Shown: in pieces, positions 1-11,660 of the stretch
How the letters are laid out: each line of letters opens with the position of its first letter
Position numbering within the stretch: the stretch's first letter is position 1
From: Paguma larvata
Lineage: Eukaryota > Chordata > Mammalia > Carnivora > Viverridae
Assembly (NCBI GenBank): GCA_030068075.1
Contig: CM057829.1
Location: 83,505,132 to 83,569,131, forward strand
Length of the DNA stretch: 64,000 nt
Direction: 5' to 3'
Position numbers and translations under genes: made by a program
Notes under the pieces: generated by a model
Seen by the model: the letters and a program-made list of their open reading frames with translations, nothing else
What the model was told of the DNA's origin: nothing
Database searches by the model: none

Positions 1-2610
1 TACAGCTTTGTAGTATAGGCTAAATTCCGGGATTGTGATGCATCCAGTTTTGGTTTTCTTTTTCAACATTACTTTGGCTATTTGGTGTCTTTTGTGGTTC
101 CATACAAATTTTAGGATTGTTCTAGCTCTGTGAGGAATGCTGGCGCTATTTTGATGGTGATTGCATTGAATGTATAGATTGCTTTGGGTACTATCGACAT
201 TTTAAGAATATTTGTTCTTCCAACCCATGAGCATGAAATGTGTTTCTGTTTCTTCATGTCTTCTTTAATTTATTTCATAAGCTTTCTATAGTTTTCAGTG
301 TATAGATCATTTTATCTCTTAAGTTTATTCCTAGTTATTTTTTGGTGTTTGGTGCAATTGTAAATGGGATTAATTCCTTGATATCTCTTTCCCTTGCTTC
401 ATTTTGGTGTATATAAATGCAGTTGATTTCTGTACATTGATTTTATATCCTGTGACTTTGCTGAATTCATGTATCAGCTCTAGCAGTTTTTTGGGGGAAG
501 TCTGTCAGGTTTTCCATGTAGAGTACTATGTCATCTGAGAAGGGTGAAAGTTTAACTTCTTCTTTGCCAGTTTGGATGCTTTTTATTTTGTTTTGTTGCC
601 TGAATGATGAGGCTAGGACTTCCAACACTATGTTAAATAACAATGATGAGAGTGAACATCCCTGTCTTGTTCCTGATCTCAGCTTTTTCCCATTGAGAAT
701 GATATTGACTGTGAACCTCTCATAAATGGCTTTTATAATGTTAAGCTATGTTCCTTCTATCCTGACTCTGGTGAGGATTTTTATTAAGAAAGGGTGCTGT
801 ATTTTGTCAAATGCTTTTTCTGCATCTATTGACAGGATCATATGGTTCTTATCCTTTCTTCTATTAATGTGATGTATCACATTGATTGATTTGCAAATAT
901 TGAACTAGCACTGCAGCCCAGGAATGAATCCCACTTGATCATGGTGAATAATTCTTTTAATATACTGTTGAATTTGAATTGCTAGTATCTTGTTGAGAAT
1001 TTTTGCATCCATGTTCATCAGGGATATTGGCCTGTAATTCTCCTTTTTAGTCAGGTCTCTGTCTGGTTTGGGAATCACAGTAATGCTGGCTTCATAGAAT
1101 GAATCTGGAAGCTTTTCTTCATTTTCTATTTTTTGGAACAGCAGAGAAGAATAGGTATGAGCTCAGCTTTAAATATCTGGTAGAATTCCCCCTGGAAAGT
1201 CATTTGGCCCAGGACTCTTATTTGCTGGAAGATTTTTGATACCTGATACAATTTCTTTGCGGGTTATGAGTCTGCTCAAATTTTCTGTTTCTTCCTGTTT
1301 GAGTTTTAGTAGTGTGTGAGTATCTAGGAATTTGTGTATTTCTTCCACATTGTCTGATTTGTTGGCTTATAATTTTTCATAGTATTCTCTAATAATTGTT
1401 TGTATTTCTGTGGTGTTGGTTATGATAACTCCTCTTTCATTCATGATTTTATATATTTGGGACCTTCTCTTCTTCTTGAGGAGTCTTGCTAAGGGTTTGT
1501 CAATTTTGTTTCTTTCAAAAAACCAGGACTTATATTCATTGATCTGTTCTACTGTTTGTTTGTTTGTATTCTATAGTGCTTATTTCTGCCTTAATCTTTA
1601 CTATTTCTCTTCTGCTGCTGGCTTTGGGCTTTTTTTTTTTTTGCAGCTGTTTTTCTAGCTCTTTTAAGTATGAGGTGATGTTTTGTATTTGAGACCTTTC
1701 TTGCTTCTCGAGATAGGCCTGGATTGTGATGTATTTTTCCTCTTAGGACTCCTTTTGCTATATCCCAAAGGGTTTGAACTGTCATATTTTCATTTTCATT
1801 TGCTTCCATATATTTTTAATTTCTTCTTTAATTCCCTGGTTGACCCATTCATTCTTTAGTAGGATGTTCTTTAACCTCCATGTATTTGGGGGCTTTCCAA
1901 ACTTTTTCTTGTCACTGATTTCAAATCACATAGTATTGTGATCTGAAATATGCATGGCATGATCTCAATCCTTTTATATTTGTAGAGGGTTGTTTTGTGA
2001 CCCAATGTGTGATCTGTTTTGGCGAATGTTCCATATCCACTCAAGAAGAATGTGTATTCTGATGCTTTAGATGAAAAGTTGTGAATATATTTGTTAAGTC
2101 CTCAGATCCAATGTATCATGCAGAACCATTGTTTCCTTACTGATTTTCTGCCTAGATGATCTATCTGTCCATTGCTGTAAGTGGAGTATTAAAGTCGCTA
2201 CAATCACTGTATTATTATTGTTTCATTCATTTATGTTTGTGATTAATCAATTCATATATTTGGGTTCTTTCACATAGGGGGCATAAACATTTGCAATTGT
2301 TAGCTCTTCTTGATGGATAGACCCTGTAATCATGATATAATGCCCTTACTCAATTCTTATTATAGTATTTGTCTTAAAATCTAGTTGTTGATATAAATAT
2401 GGCTTCTCTGGCTTTCTTATGTTGTCCTGTTGCATCACAGGTGGTTCTTCATCCCCTCACTTTCAATCTGAAGGTGTCCTCAGGTCTAAAATGAGTCTCT
2501 TGTAGACAGTATAGAGATGGATCTTGTTTTTTTTTCCATTCTGACACCCTATGTCTTTTGATTGGGGCATTTAGTCCATTTACATTGAATTATTATTGAA
2601 AGATATGGAT
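1..2610 (-). pseudogene. Decayed L1 ORF2 (endonuclease and reverse transcriptase part)
   Basis: This is ORF2, whose product nicks target DNA and copies L1 RNA into it. The endonuclease part lies at about 1800-2600 and the reverse-transcriptase part at about 1-1800. The catalytic F-x-D-D box is read on the reverse strand at 530-541 as F-S-D-D, followed by [10 protein letters not shown]. The family norm is F-A-D-D, so the second position is changed. The C-terminal third is outside the window. Many stops interrupt the frame; the longest open pieces are under 90 codons. No function is expected. Confidence 0.88.
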
Positions 2611-2639
2611 TTAATGTCATTGTGTTATGTGTAGGTTTC

Positions 2640-3567
2640 ATGTTTGCGGTGGTGTCTCTGGTCCTTTGTAGTCTTTGCAGCATTCCACTCACAGAGTCCC
2701 CTTTAAGATCTCCTGCAGGGCTGGTTTAGTGGTCATGCACTACTTTAGTTGTTTGTTCGGAAAAGCATTTCTCTCTCCTTCTATTCTGAATGACAGCCTT
2801 GCTGGATAAAGGATTCTTGACTACATAATTTTCCTATTCAGCACATTGAATATTTCCTGCCACTCCCTTCTTGCCTGCCAAGTTTCAGTGGACAGTCCGC
2901 TATTACCCTTAAGTGTCTACCCTTGTAGGGTAAGGCTCATTTGTCCCTAGATGCTTTCAGAATTCTCTCTATCTTTGTATTTTGCCTGTTTCACTCTGAT
3001 ATATCATGGTGTTGCCTGTTTCTGTTGACTTTGAAAGGAGTTTTTTGTGCCTCTTAGACTTGGATGCCTGTTTTCTTCCCCAGAGTAGAGAAATTCTCAG
3101 CTATAATTTATTCAAATAAACCTTCTGCCCCTTTCTCTCTTCTTCTCTAACTCCTATGATATGGATATTATTTCATTTCATTCAATCACTTAGGTCTCTA
3201 ATTCTCCCCTTGTGGTCCAGTAATTCGCTTTCCCTCTTTTTTAGCTTCATCATTTTCCATAATTTTATCTTCTATTTCACCTATTCTCTCCTCTGCTTCT
3301 TTCATCCTCGCCATCACTGTATCTAGTTTATTTGGCATCTCATTTATAGCATTTCTTAAGTCGTTGTGACTATTTCTTAGGTCTTTGATCTCTAAAGCAA
3401 TAGATTCTCTGCTGCCTTCTATGCTTTTTTTCAAGTCTGGTTATTAGTCTTATGACTGTTATTCTAAATTCTTGTTCAGATATATTGTTTATATCTGTTT
3501 TGAGCAATTCTCTGGCTGTAATTCCTTCCTGGATATTTTTTTGAGGAGAATTCTTCCATTTCATCAT
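2640..3567 (-). pseudogene. Decayed L1 ORF1 (coiled-coil RNA-binding protein)
   Basis: The reverse strand starting at 3567 reads M-M-K-W-K-N-S-P-Q-K, close to the known carnivore and pig L1 ORF1 start. It continues to a leucine- and glutamate-rich coiled coil (RMKEAEERIGEIEDKIMEND, about 3230-3300). The N-terminal piece (3370-3567) and the coiled-coil piece (3198-3434) are in different frames. This places a frameshift near 3425-3434, in the L-E-K / K-S-I-E stretch. The frame is then closed by a stop near 3198. The region 2640-3190 still resembles the RNA-binding and C-terminal part of ORF1. It is a broken, non-functional copy. Confidence 0.85.
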
Positions 3568-4034
3568 GTTGGCTAGGTTTCTGTCTTTTATGTGTTTTAA
3601 TAGTTTGTTATGTGTCCTGCTTCTGTAAGTACTACTATATTAAAAAGGGATCATACATCTCCAGGGCCTGTCACTTCAGGAAGTCTTTTTTTTTAGTGTG
3701 TTGCATGCACTGTGTTGTTGTATATTTGGCTGCTCTATCCCACTGGTCAGGCCTCTGCAAAGCTCCTCCTTTCTTGTAGTGGTGGATTGGTTGGACCGTC
3801 TAACAGGCATGGTTTTATTTGTTTGTTGGAAAAAAAGAAAGGGCAGGGAACTTGATCCTGTACAAAGGGAAAAGTGAAAGGGGTGAACAAAAAGACCAAG
3901 CAGAGAATCAAAGAAACTATAAGGTTTAATCCAGAGAGAGAGAGAAAGGAAAATAAAGAGACATAGAAAATGTGTAAAAAGAAAAGAAAAGAGTAAAAAT
4001 GCCTGATTAAACAAACAAATATAACAGAGAAAGA

Positions 4035-4116
4035 ATATATATACATATATATATGTATATATATATGTAAGAATATATATATACATATATATGTAAATAT
4101 ATATATATTATATATA

Positions 4117-4153
<37 letters not shown>

Positions 4154-4160
4154 GTAAGAA
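4035..4160. repeat. Imperfect AT microsatellite
   Basis: Runs of alternating A and T, broken by gtaag and tgtgtg units, lie within the 5' UTR of the reverse-strand L1. Length polymorphism is likely. Confidence 0.9.
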
Positions 4161-4777
4161 TTGACCAAAAATCAAATCAGAAACTATGAACCTGATTCTA
4201 AAGCAAAAAATAAGAAGGTAGAAAGAAAAAGAAGAGAAAAGAGAAAAAAGGTTAAAAAAGTGAAACAGACTAACATACAGAACATTAGGATAGTTGTTTG
4301 TTGGTGTCTAGAACCAGTGTCTGTGCTGGTCTGGAGGAGAGGCCTTCTGATTCCCTCAGTGTCAGTCTTGGTCAGGGAGATAAGCAGTTACCAGGTACAG
4401 GGATGGGGGAGGATTAGGGTTTGGTGTAAGTGAGTCTTAACTCCACTGGGGGCCGCTGTGGTGTTCCCTGAAGTTCCAACATGTTGATGGGGAGAAAAAA
4501 TGGTGACACCCCTATCTCTTGTCCCTGGACCGGGTGTCTAAAACCATGCCTTTCAGGCAGCCCTCACAGAGTAGCCTGGTTACTCTGTAGCAGAGTCGCT
4601 CTGCTCTGCTCCACAGTCTCCCCCGACTTCTAGTCACTTGGCTGGGATTCAGATCCAGATATCTTAAGGGGCCCTGCACCACACAGATTCTGTTCTGGTG
4701 TAGCACCACTCAGCTCTGCCAATTGAAGGCCTTTGGCTGGTGCCTGCAGTAAAGTTAAAAAAGGTAACTACAGAGAA

Positions 4778-5485
4778 GGAGTTAAGATGGCAGAGAAATA
4801 GGGGGACTGAGATTTCCTTGTCCCTCAAACACAGCTGTATTAAGGTCAGAACACTTGGAACACCCAGCAAATCCATCTGCCATGTGACAGAAAGATCTCC
4901 AAAGGTGAAAGGTGACATCTTTGTGGGACAGAAGGTCTTTTGTCCTTGTGGAGGCAACAACCCTCTTCCTACAGTACTTGAGGGCAGGGACTGTTCTCTC
5001 CCAGTAAATCCCTGAGAATGCTGCCTCACCGGTGGCCAACTCCCTCCTCTGCAGGCATGAGAACACACCAGGTTCTGGTTCGGAAAAAGTCGCGCTCTTT
5101 TGAAAACTCTAGTCTTCAGCTCCTGAAGCTGTTTGCAAAGTAGAAACTGGTACTCTCCATATTTCTCGTTCCCCAGTCTATGGTCCAGAGAGGTTTTTCT
5201 CGTGTACTAGCACAATACTGCAATCCACAGCTTCTCTGTCATTCTCTCTCTTTTGTTTCTCCACTGAAGTGGTTCCCTCTTCCTCCCTGCAGATGCTGTT
5301 TTATCTCCCCGAATTTCCATACACACACCTCTGTCCCTCCAAGCTATCTCCCTCCACTGGTGGAGATGTTTCTATCACTCCACAGATTGATTTCCTGAGT
5401 GTTCCAAGTGTTCTGACCTCAATACAGCTGTGTTTTAGGAACAAGGGAAATACCAGTCCCCCTACATCTCGACCATCTTAACTCC
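4778..5485. repeat. Inverted repeat inside the L1 5' UTR (arms about 123 bp)
   Basis: The arm at 4778-4900 begins ggagttaagatgg and reads like an L1 5' end in the forward direction. The arm at 5362-5485 is its reverse complement and forms the true 5' end of the reverse-strand element. By eye the arms match at roughly 85%, with a loop of about 460 bp. The match stops exactly at ggagttaagatgg on both sides, so both arms represent an L1 5' terminus. Confidence 0.85.
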
Positions 5486-5820
5486 CTTTTTTGCATTATT
5501 ATTTTTTTTAAACTTTACTATTTGTGCTACATATTCCTAGATTGCACACACAATATCATAAAAAATTTTGATAGATTAGTGTGCAAAATTTAAAAGGATA
5601 GAGGAGTGGGAGAGGAAATAAAAATAAATAGGTGAAGGAGAATTAAGAGGAGCCAGATTCAGACAAATAAGAAATTTTCATTGTAAAAAGCTAATTATTT
5701 TCCCTTTTTAATGAGAGAAGGTTAGATTAAGAAAATCTGTTTTATACACATGTGTATGTGTGCGCGTACACAATCACACCCAAAACACACACAACAAAGA
5801 TTTGTTACATTGGTTTAAAT
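5486..5820. other. No recognisable feature
   Basis: AT-rich sequence between the L1 5' end and the next SINE. It has a mixed CA-rich patch near 5740-5790 and no open frame or repeat that I recognise. Confidence 0.5.
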
Positions 5821-5837
5821 AAAGTAGCATCTTTCTT

Positions 5838-6055
5838 TTTTATTTTTAATTTTTTTAACGTTTTTTTTTGAGAGAGAGACAGAGACAGAGAGTGAGCAGG
5901 GGAGGGGCAGAGAGAGAGGGAGACATACAGAATTCAAAGCAGGCTCCAGGCTCTGAGCTGTCAGCATAGAGCCTGGCGGGGGGCTTGAAACCAGGAACGG
6001 TGAGATCATGACCTGAGCCAAAGTCAGGTACTCAACCACCCACCCAGGTGCCCCT
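5838..6055 (-). mobile_element. Can-SINE (SINEC_Fc type)
   Basis: The order is T-rich tail, GA-rich body, then the tRNA-like head ending in ccacccaggtgcccc, which is the reverse orientation. It is flanked by a 17-bp target-site duplication (5821-5837 and 6056-6072) with two mismatches. Confidence 0.93.
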
Positions 6056-6072
6056 AAAATAGCCTCTTTCTT

Positions 6073-7340
6073 ATATGACCTCTTAAAGACAGAAAAGACC
6101 ATCTCCTCATGAGGATTTCTTTTCATTTTTTTAAGATACCTCTCAAATTAACAGATTTGCTCATTGCAAAGATCCTCGAAATTCTAAATTTCCTTGATAA
6201 TATAAAAAAAACACACACCAATAGAAAAATAGAGTAAGGATATAAACAGTTTTTGTGTGTGCATTTATGCATAGGTGCTAGTATAATAAATGCAAAGAAA
6301 TTGTTAAAGGCATATTTACCACTTTTATAATATATTTTATAAATTTTCTCTGTAGATTTTTTATGGGTTTTAATTTTATTCATGGTGATTTTTGTCATAT
6401 AGAATGTGTTAACATTTTGCTTATGTGCAAAGTTCAACATAAATACATTTGGACCAAATTAAAAGAAAAATCCTTCATAAAAGTTCTCCAAATATTCTCC
6501 AAATATTCATAATATATATGTACATGTCTTAAAATGTTAACACCACTCTCTTATCTCTATGTTCAAAAGTGCCCTATAAAGTGAAGGCAAGAGCAAGTGG
6601 GAGTTCTTAACTGAGGACTATTACTATTAGTAACCAAACTGTACTCTGACATAACAAGGCAGAGTGCAAGACAGAAGCAGAACTCTATGGCAGTCTATGC
6701 TTGAGTCCTAAAGGGAAATGACAATAGGTATGATATATCCTTCCTCTTTAAAGCAGAATTACACACCTAGTACTGATCAAGGCATGGCACCAAAAGTGAA
6801 GGAGACATACAAGCACCCTTAAGTCTTTATTAGCTGAAATTTTCATTAAAACATAGCAAATATGAGAATAGCATTAAAATGAATATTTCAGGAGGAACAA
6901 GAAGCTTAAAGGTATAACACGATAGACGGAGAACAATCAGTGTTCAGTTTTGTTATGAGGATTGGTCACTGTTCAAATTTTCAGAAGATAAGAAACATAG
7001 GTTTTATTAACTGAGGAATAAGGTATAGGGCAGCAAGACTGAAGACATGGGTTAGAAGCTATTGGTGGACAATTTGGGTTTACCAGTGTAGGTGGGAAGG
7101 AATATTTGGGGTCTAAGTGCTGGCAAAGATCAGACTTTTTAATATTTTAATTTGTCATGGCCAGTTACACATTCAGTCTACAATTCTAAGCACATTTAAA
7201 AAGGAAAATATTGCTTCTCTCTCCTTACACACATGTCACACACATGTGCACACACACACACACACGCATTCTTTCCCTTTAAACGATATGACCTTGTATA
7301 TCCTTTCTCCTTTTTAAAATCTATGCTACATTCTTTTTTC
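6073..7340. other. No gene; short CA repeat at 7231-7266
   Basis: Ordinary AT-rich DNA. The only structure I can name is a short CA microsatellite at 7231-7266. Open frames here are short and low in complexity. Confidence 0.5.
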
Positions 7341-7344
7341 CTGG

Positions 7345-7490
7345 AAAGAATTAGCAAACACAGATTAGAATCCTGTCCATTGGCATATGATGTTGGACAA
7401 ATCTTGGCATATGATATTAGGGAAGTTACTTACCTTCTTAATTGATTTTCCCTTTGTCTTTTTAAGTTGTAGAATAAAATAAAGCACTGA
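7345..7490 (+). mobile_element. MIR-like SINE relic with internal 24-bp duplication
   Basis: The order of MIR core landmarks is kept: agaatcctg, then gggaagttacttacc, then a pyrimidine-rich stretch and gtagaataa. The unit ttggcatatgat occurs at 7380-7391 and again at 7404-7415, indicating a small tandem duplication inside the relic. Assignment is from memory of the MIR consensus. Confidence 0.45.
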
Positions 7491-7494
7491 CCAA

Positions 7495-9484
7495 GAAGAG
7501 GTGAATGGAATCAGAGGACATTAGAACCTTGGAGGAATCATAATTCACACTTAGATTTCATTTTTGTACATTCATGGAGATTACATTCTTTTTTTACAGT
7601 GTTTTCTTAGATATATTAATAAAATCCTCTACACCATTGATCTTTTTTAAATAGCCCAGTCCTACTCATTTTAGAAAACATTTTAATTTCATTAATTATT
7701 TTTGGACAGTCTCTGATTTTATCTTCATTTACCTTGGAAGGTAGCCTCCATTTACAGTTAATTTTAACTATTTTTTGCAGTAACTTTTTAACTTTTTATC
7801 TAATACATTATTTCAGAAAGTAAGTTATTTTCAAATGAGGGGGAAATAAAGAAATTAGTTGAATAACATCAATGTCTTACTACTTCAAGAGAATAATTTT
7901 GGATATGAAAAATAAGAAAATATGTGTGCTTAAATTTGTGAAGTTCTATTCAAATGTAGGAGTATTCTCGTTTTGGAGATGATAATAGAAGGACACGCAC
8001 ATCCTTATCTTGATTTGTTTGTAATCTATTAGAGCTGAGCATATAACATTTTTTTTCTGCATATGGGAAGATGAAATCAATCTTATGACTCTCTTTCAAT
8101 GAGAAAAGACCCTTCCAACAAATAAATTAGTTTCTTCTCAGTGTTTGTGTAATGTGACCACAAACTCTTGGCTATAGATGATTGCTACAAAGATCTACAT
8201 CTGCTCCTAAATGGGCAACACAAAAGACTTTGTGATTGTGTTCAGATTTCACAATGCTATAAATGTAATCATAAAAATTTGCGTGAAGATATAGAGAAAT
8301 TTATCTGTAGAAGAAATAATGACTCAGAGATGCAAAACAGAATGAAGTGAAATTAACAGAAAATACTCTCTGGTCCTCGTTAGCTTTCCAGCTCCTGCTT
8401 CCTATTCAACAAGAATATCCATTGCTACTGGCTTTGATTGCCTCAGGATCCTTTTATCAAATTCCTTTATTGTTTGAGCTATCCCAAGTTGGTATCAGTT
8501 GAAATCAATAGAACACTAACTAAATTATTCTGAACTAAATCACTAAAATTCTATTATTGACCAAGTTTTCCAAAACTTTTCATTTCCAAGGTGGCCCCTT
8601 AAATAATGGAGTTATAGAAGTTGTCCTTGTGGTTCTTACTTTCATCTTCCTATATACAAAGACATTAAATATCTACTCTAATTTCCCAATTGCTACTTTA
8701 ATTTCCCAATTGTGGTATTTCTGTACTGGAATAGGTTAACTTTGGATTTAGCCAGTGTGTGTTATAAACTCCTTAAAATAATGCCTCAGTAGCATTTTCT
8801 CACTTTTGCCATAGGCAGACAGGTCAGGTTCAGTTCTTGCACAGAAAGTTTATTATTATAATAGCATTTATTAATGAAAAAAGTCAATGAATAAATTCAG
8901 TAGACATCATCGACTTTATTTACTAAAGCCTTTTCAGAGCATAACTCCCCTCCAAATCATTGGTATATTCTAATAATGCTGATTTTCATCTAAGATACTA
9001 AGATATGACATGTATATATGTTACAAACAGTATTTTACTTAATTACCTGAATAGATTTTTTTCAACCTCTCCTGATTTTTTCTAAGCTTAGAAAATATAC
9101 CAGATCAAAGAGAATGAGCTGTATGTAGCTGCCTTTCTTAGGAGTGGGGAAAAAGCCCAGGCTATGTTTATTTCATCACTAAAAGGTACCTTGAATCACA
9201 GGAGAAAATTCTATGACTTCCTTTGTGACTGAAAGCCTTCTTTATGATTTTCAATAAAAGTTTTTAAGACAGTGGATATCTTCTATAAGCACTATATAAC
9301 TAAGTATTAATTTTACAGTAGTTTTCTGCATATGTGAACTAATTCAGATTCCCTTAAGAGATTCCCATAAGTGTGAGCTACAGAATATTCATTCAGGTCA
9401 TTCATCTTAATCTTCTACCAAAGAAAAATAATGTTTCATGTGAGAGTATTTTAAAGTGACTGATGAGGATATTGAAAGAACAAT
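7495..9484. other. No recognisable feature
   Basis: About 2 kb of AT-rich DNA without a SINE or L1 hallmark. A short tandem copy of aatttcccaattg occurs near 8678-8712. Open frames of about 60 codons at 8168 and 8557 have no coding character that I recognise. Confidence 0.45.
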
Positions 9485-9905
9485 AAATTGCTAGTCATAA
9501 TGAAAATATATTGATGTGCTAAGTGAAAATCCTTCTCTAGTAGCTCTAGTTTATTTAGAAATGGAAAAAAGAGAGTATAAGAGACAATGACCCCAGGTCC
9601 TCCGGCCCTGCTATCCTTGCTGTGACAAGCTCTGATAGCTAATGACTCAGTAGACATGCCAGGAGCCAAGCAACATGAATCTGCCAAACATATTGCCATC
9701 TTGTTCATAGGGTGCACCTGTAAATCACAGCGTACTTCATCAATGTAACTTACCTCACAAATAGAATAAGTATATTTTCCCCTTGCTTTCCATACCATAA
9801 TGATTTGCTTACTGCTTTGTTCGCTGTATAACTCTCCTCTCACCAACAACATACCATCAGATCTGACGACCTTTCCTTCCCTCAAATATACCAATTTTGT
9901 TTCTA
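9485..9905 (-). mobile_element. Possible solitary LTR, reverse strand
   Basis: Read on the reverse strand, the block has the texture of a retroviral-type LTR: moderate G+C, a polyadenylation hexamer (complement at 9550-9555) near the 3' part, and a short tail after it. A 147-codon open frame crosses it (9451-9894), but its product resembles nothing I know. I find no clear TG..CA ends or target-site duplication and no adjacent gag, pol or env sequence. Unrelated single-copy DNA is the main alternative. Confidence 0.3.
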
Positions 9906-9977
9906 CCTAAGCATCTTGGTTCAAGCCATACCTTCTGTGTAGACCATTACTTTCTGAAATATTACAGGCTGACTCTT

Positions 9978-10180
9978 CTTTTTTAATTTTTTAATGTTTA
10001 TTTATTTTTGAAGAGAGAGAGAGCATGAGTGGAGTAGGACAGAGAGAGGGGGAGACACAGAATCTGAAACAGGCTGAGCTGTCTGCACAGAGCCCAACAT
10101 GGGGCTCAAACCTACACACCATGAGATCATGACCTGAGCCCAAGTCAGACACTTAACTGATTGAGCTACCTAGACACCCT
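9978..10180 (-). mobile_element. Can-SINE
   Basis: T-rich tail, GA-rich body and tRNA-like head ending in gctacctagacaccct. Flanked by the 8-bp duplication tgactctt at 9970-9977 and 10181-10188. The head has several substitutions, so this is an older copy. Confidence 0.9.
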
Positions 10181-10254
10181 TGACTCTTTTCATTTGTAAA
10201 TCATTTCAATTTACATATACTTTTTTTCATATAAGTTGGATGAATAATTAATTT

Positions 10255-10395
10255 AATGCTTGTTTTTGCTTCTTCATAATTAAGCTACATGAGACATAGG
10301 TCTCTGTTTTGTTTACTGCTATATTCTCAGTACCTATAACAGGGTAGATCAGAGAGTGGAAGTCCATATATATTTGTTGAATGAATACATCACAA
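10255..10395 (+). mobile_element. L2 LINE 3'-end fragment
   Basis: Contains the L2 3' landmarks in order: an agctacatgag-like start, gtttactgctatattctcagtacct, and the terminal atatttgttgaatgaat. It is an ancient, inactive relic. Confidence 0.65.
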
Positions 10396-10875
10396 TATCA
10401 ACACAAACATATGTTGAAAGCTTGATATATGCAATAAGATAATTGTCATGAAATAGATATTGTGTTATAGATTATTTAAAGTAGCCAAACCATAATCAAA
10501 TAGTTTCAATGAGAGACAGAAAGAAGTGCCTGGTTCTTGAGAATATAGAAAGATGAAATAATTCAAATCTTTAAGGAGACATAGCATTTCTTTGTCCATA
10601 TGTTTTTGTTTGTTTGCTTGTTTTCAAAATTAGTCACTGGTTTAAAATAGAGAACCCCTGCTTCAGTGACCAGTGTTCAAATTCTGGGGATTTTCCCGTG
10701 TTTTCCATGTTTGTGTATGTATGTGATGCTATAAAAAAACAAACATAAACTAATTGCTTATATCATAAACATAAAGAGAGTAATTTATTACCTTCCCTTC
10801 CATATTTAAAGGCTGTCATTCTCTTCTCGCCTGTTACAGAAAAACTTTTCTGTGGCGAAGATTACAGGTCCTCAA
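10396..10875. other. No recognisable feature
   Basis: AT-rich sequence with a short gtttgtttgcttg patch near 10607. Nothing further can be supported. Confidence 0.45.
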
Positions 10876-10879
10876 ATCA

Positions 10880-11015
10880 GAGAACTAGAATTGACTTGTG
10901 GGTCTGTCTTTATGTAACCCTTTTTAATCTAAATTTACTCAGTGTTAAAATGGCAATAAAAATAGTACTTAACTCATAGACAGTTGTGGGTATAAAATGA
11001 GATCAGTCTGGCATA
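10880..11015 (+). mobile_element. MIR SINE relic
   Basis: MIR signature in forward order: tttactcagtgttaaaatgg, aatagtacttaactcatag, then ataaaatgagat and ctggcatatgtaa. It lies head-on to a reverse MIR just downstream. Confidence 0.6.
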
Positions 11016-11029
11016 TGTAAGAGAACAGA

Positions 11030-11210
11030 CCCTTCCACTTACTGAATACTGGTTGTGTTTTATCTGTTTTTGAATACCTTATATTGCCTAATTTAGGCTA
11101 ACAGCCTATAAGTTAGGTATTATTGTTACCATGATTAAGAGATAAGATAACTGAGGAACAAGGAAATTAAGTAACTTTCCAGAATCATTCAGTAATAATA
11201 GTTCTTATAT
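11030..11210 (-). mobile_element. MIR SINE relic, opposite orientation
   Basis: The reverse MIR signature is seen as forward text: cacttactgaatactgg, ttaggtattattgttacc, ataactgaggaacaag and aagtaactttccagaatca. It is separated from the forward MIR by only about 15 bp. Confidence 0.65.
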
Positions 11211-11439
11211 AGGATAAGCACGTTACATTTTACCCTTGCTATTACTATTTCAGTGGTCTTCAATGTGCTCTAGCTTTTCAGTTACATTGATACAAATAAA
11301 ATTGCTTCAACATCATCCCATTTATCTCGTTCACCATGTGTTTTTACATTCTGATTATCTCTCATTTATCTACTCTGACTCTGTGGTCATAGTTTTTCTC
11401 CATGTCTTTAAATCTGAATTCTCATTTGGAACACTGGCT

Positions 11440-11660
11440 GTATTACAGAATGGTTCTTGACTCTGAACTCCAACGGTCCTGAGTTGGAAATCTGACTCCA
11501 TAACACAGTAGGGGTATGATTTTAATGCAATGACTTTAATATTTAAGCTGCAACTTTCGTTACATAATATTGGGGAAATTTTCATACTTTATAGGGTGTT
11601 GTGAAAATATGTATAAGTGACTTACCATGTTGCTTGTTACCTACTAGATGCTTCATTAGT
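11440..11660 (+). mobile_element. MIR-like relic
   Basis: Weak MIR likeness: gagttggaaatctgactcc, a degenerate middle, then atagggtgttgtgaaaatat and a cctactagatgcttca end. Divergence is high and the edges are uncertain. Confidence 0.4.

Larger units (their letters stand above)
1..5485 (-). mobile_element. LINE-1 retrotransposon, reverse strand, 3' end beyond window
   Basis: Reading the reverse strand from 5485 down to 1 gives a 5' UTR, ORF1, a short inter-ORF gap and ORF2 up to a point beyond the reverse-transcriptase box, where the window ends. Antisense landmarks match mammalian L1: ORF2 text around 180-240 and 820-1030, and the ORF1 RNA-binding region around 2770-2930. Its 5' edge is the motif ccatcttaactcc at 5473-5485, the reverse complement of a typical L1 start. 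Both ORFs carry stops and frameshifts, so the copy is dead. A full 5' end is uncommon, since most L1 copies are 5'-truncated. The target-site duplication cannot be checked because the 3' end lies outside. Confidence 0.93.
3568..5485 (-). promoter_or_regulatory. L1 5' UTR, including the former internal promoter region
   Basis: Between the ORF1 start and the element's 5' end lies about 1.9 kb of noncoding L1 sequence. It is interrupted by an A-rich stretch (3820-4035) and an AT microsatellite (4035-4160). The segment 4440-5250 is clearly richer in G+C and CpG than its surroundings, as expected for an L1 internal promoter. It contains an inverted repeat, listed separately. Small open frames on both strands here look fortuitous. 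Promoter activity is inferred from the family, not shown by the sequence. Confidence 0.75.

Noticed and set aside
3676..4175. Two reverse open frames of 136 and 142 codons
   Set aside because: They translate AT microsatellite and A-rich L1 5' UTR sequence into Tyr/Ile/Phe runs and overlap in different frames. This is not coding.
4664..5068. 134-codon reverse frame and 91-codon forward frame in the L1 5' UTR, considered as an extra L1 ORF (ORF0-like)
   Set aside because: Both lie across the inverted-repeat region where complementary sequence naturally leaves several frames open. Nothing supports translation, and ORF0 as described is a primate feature.
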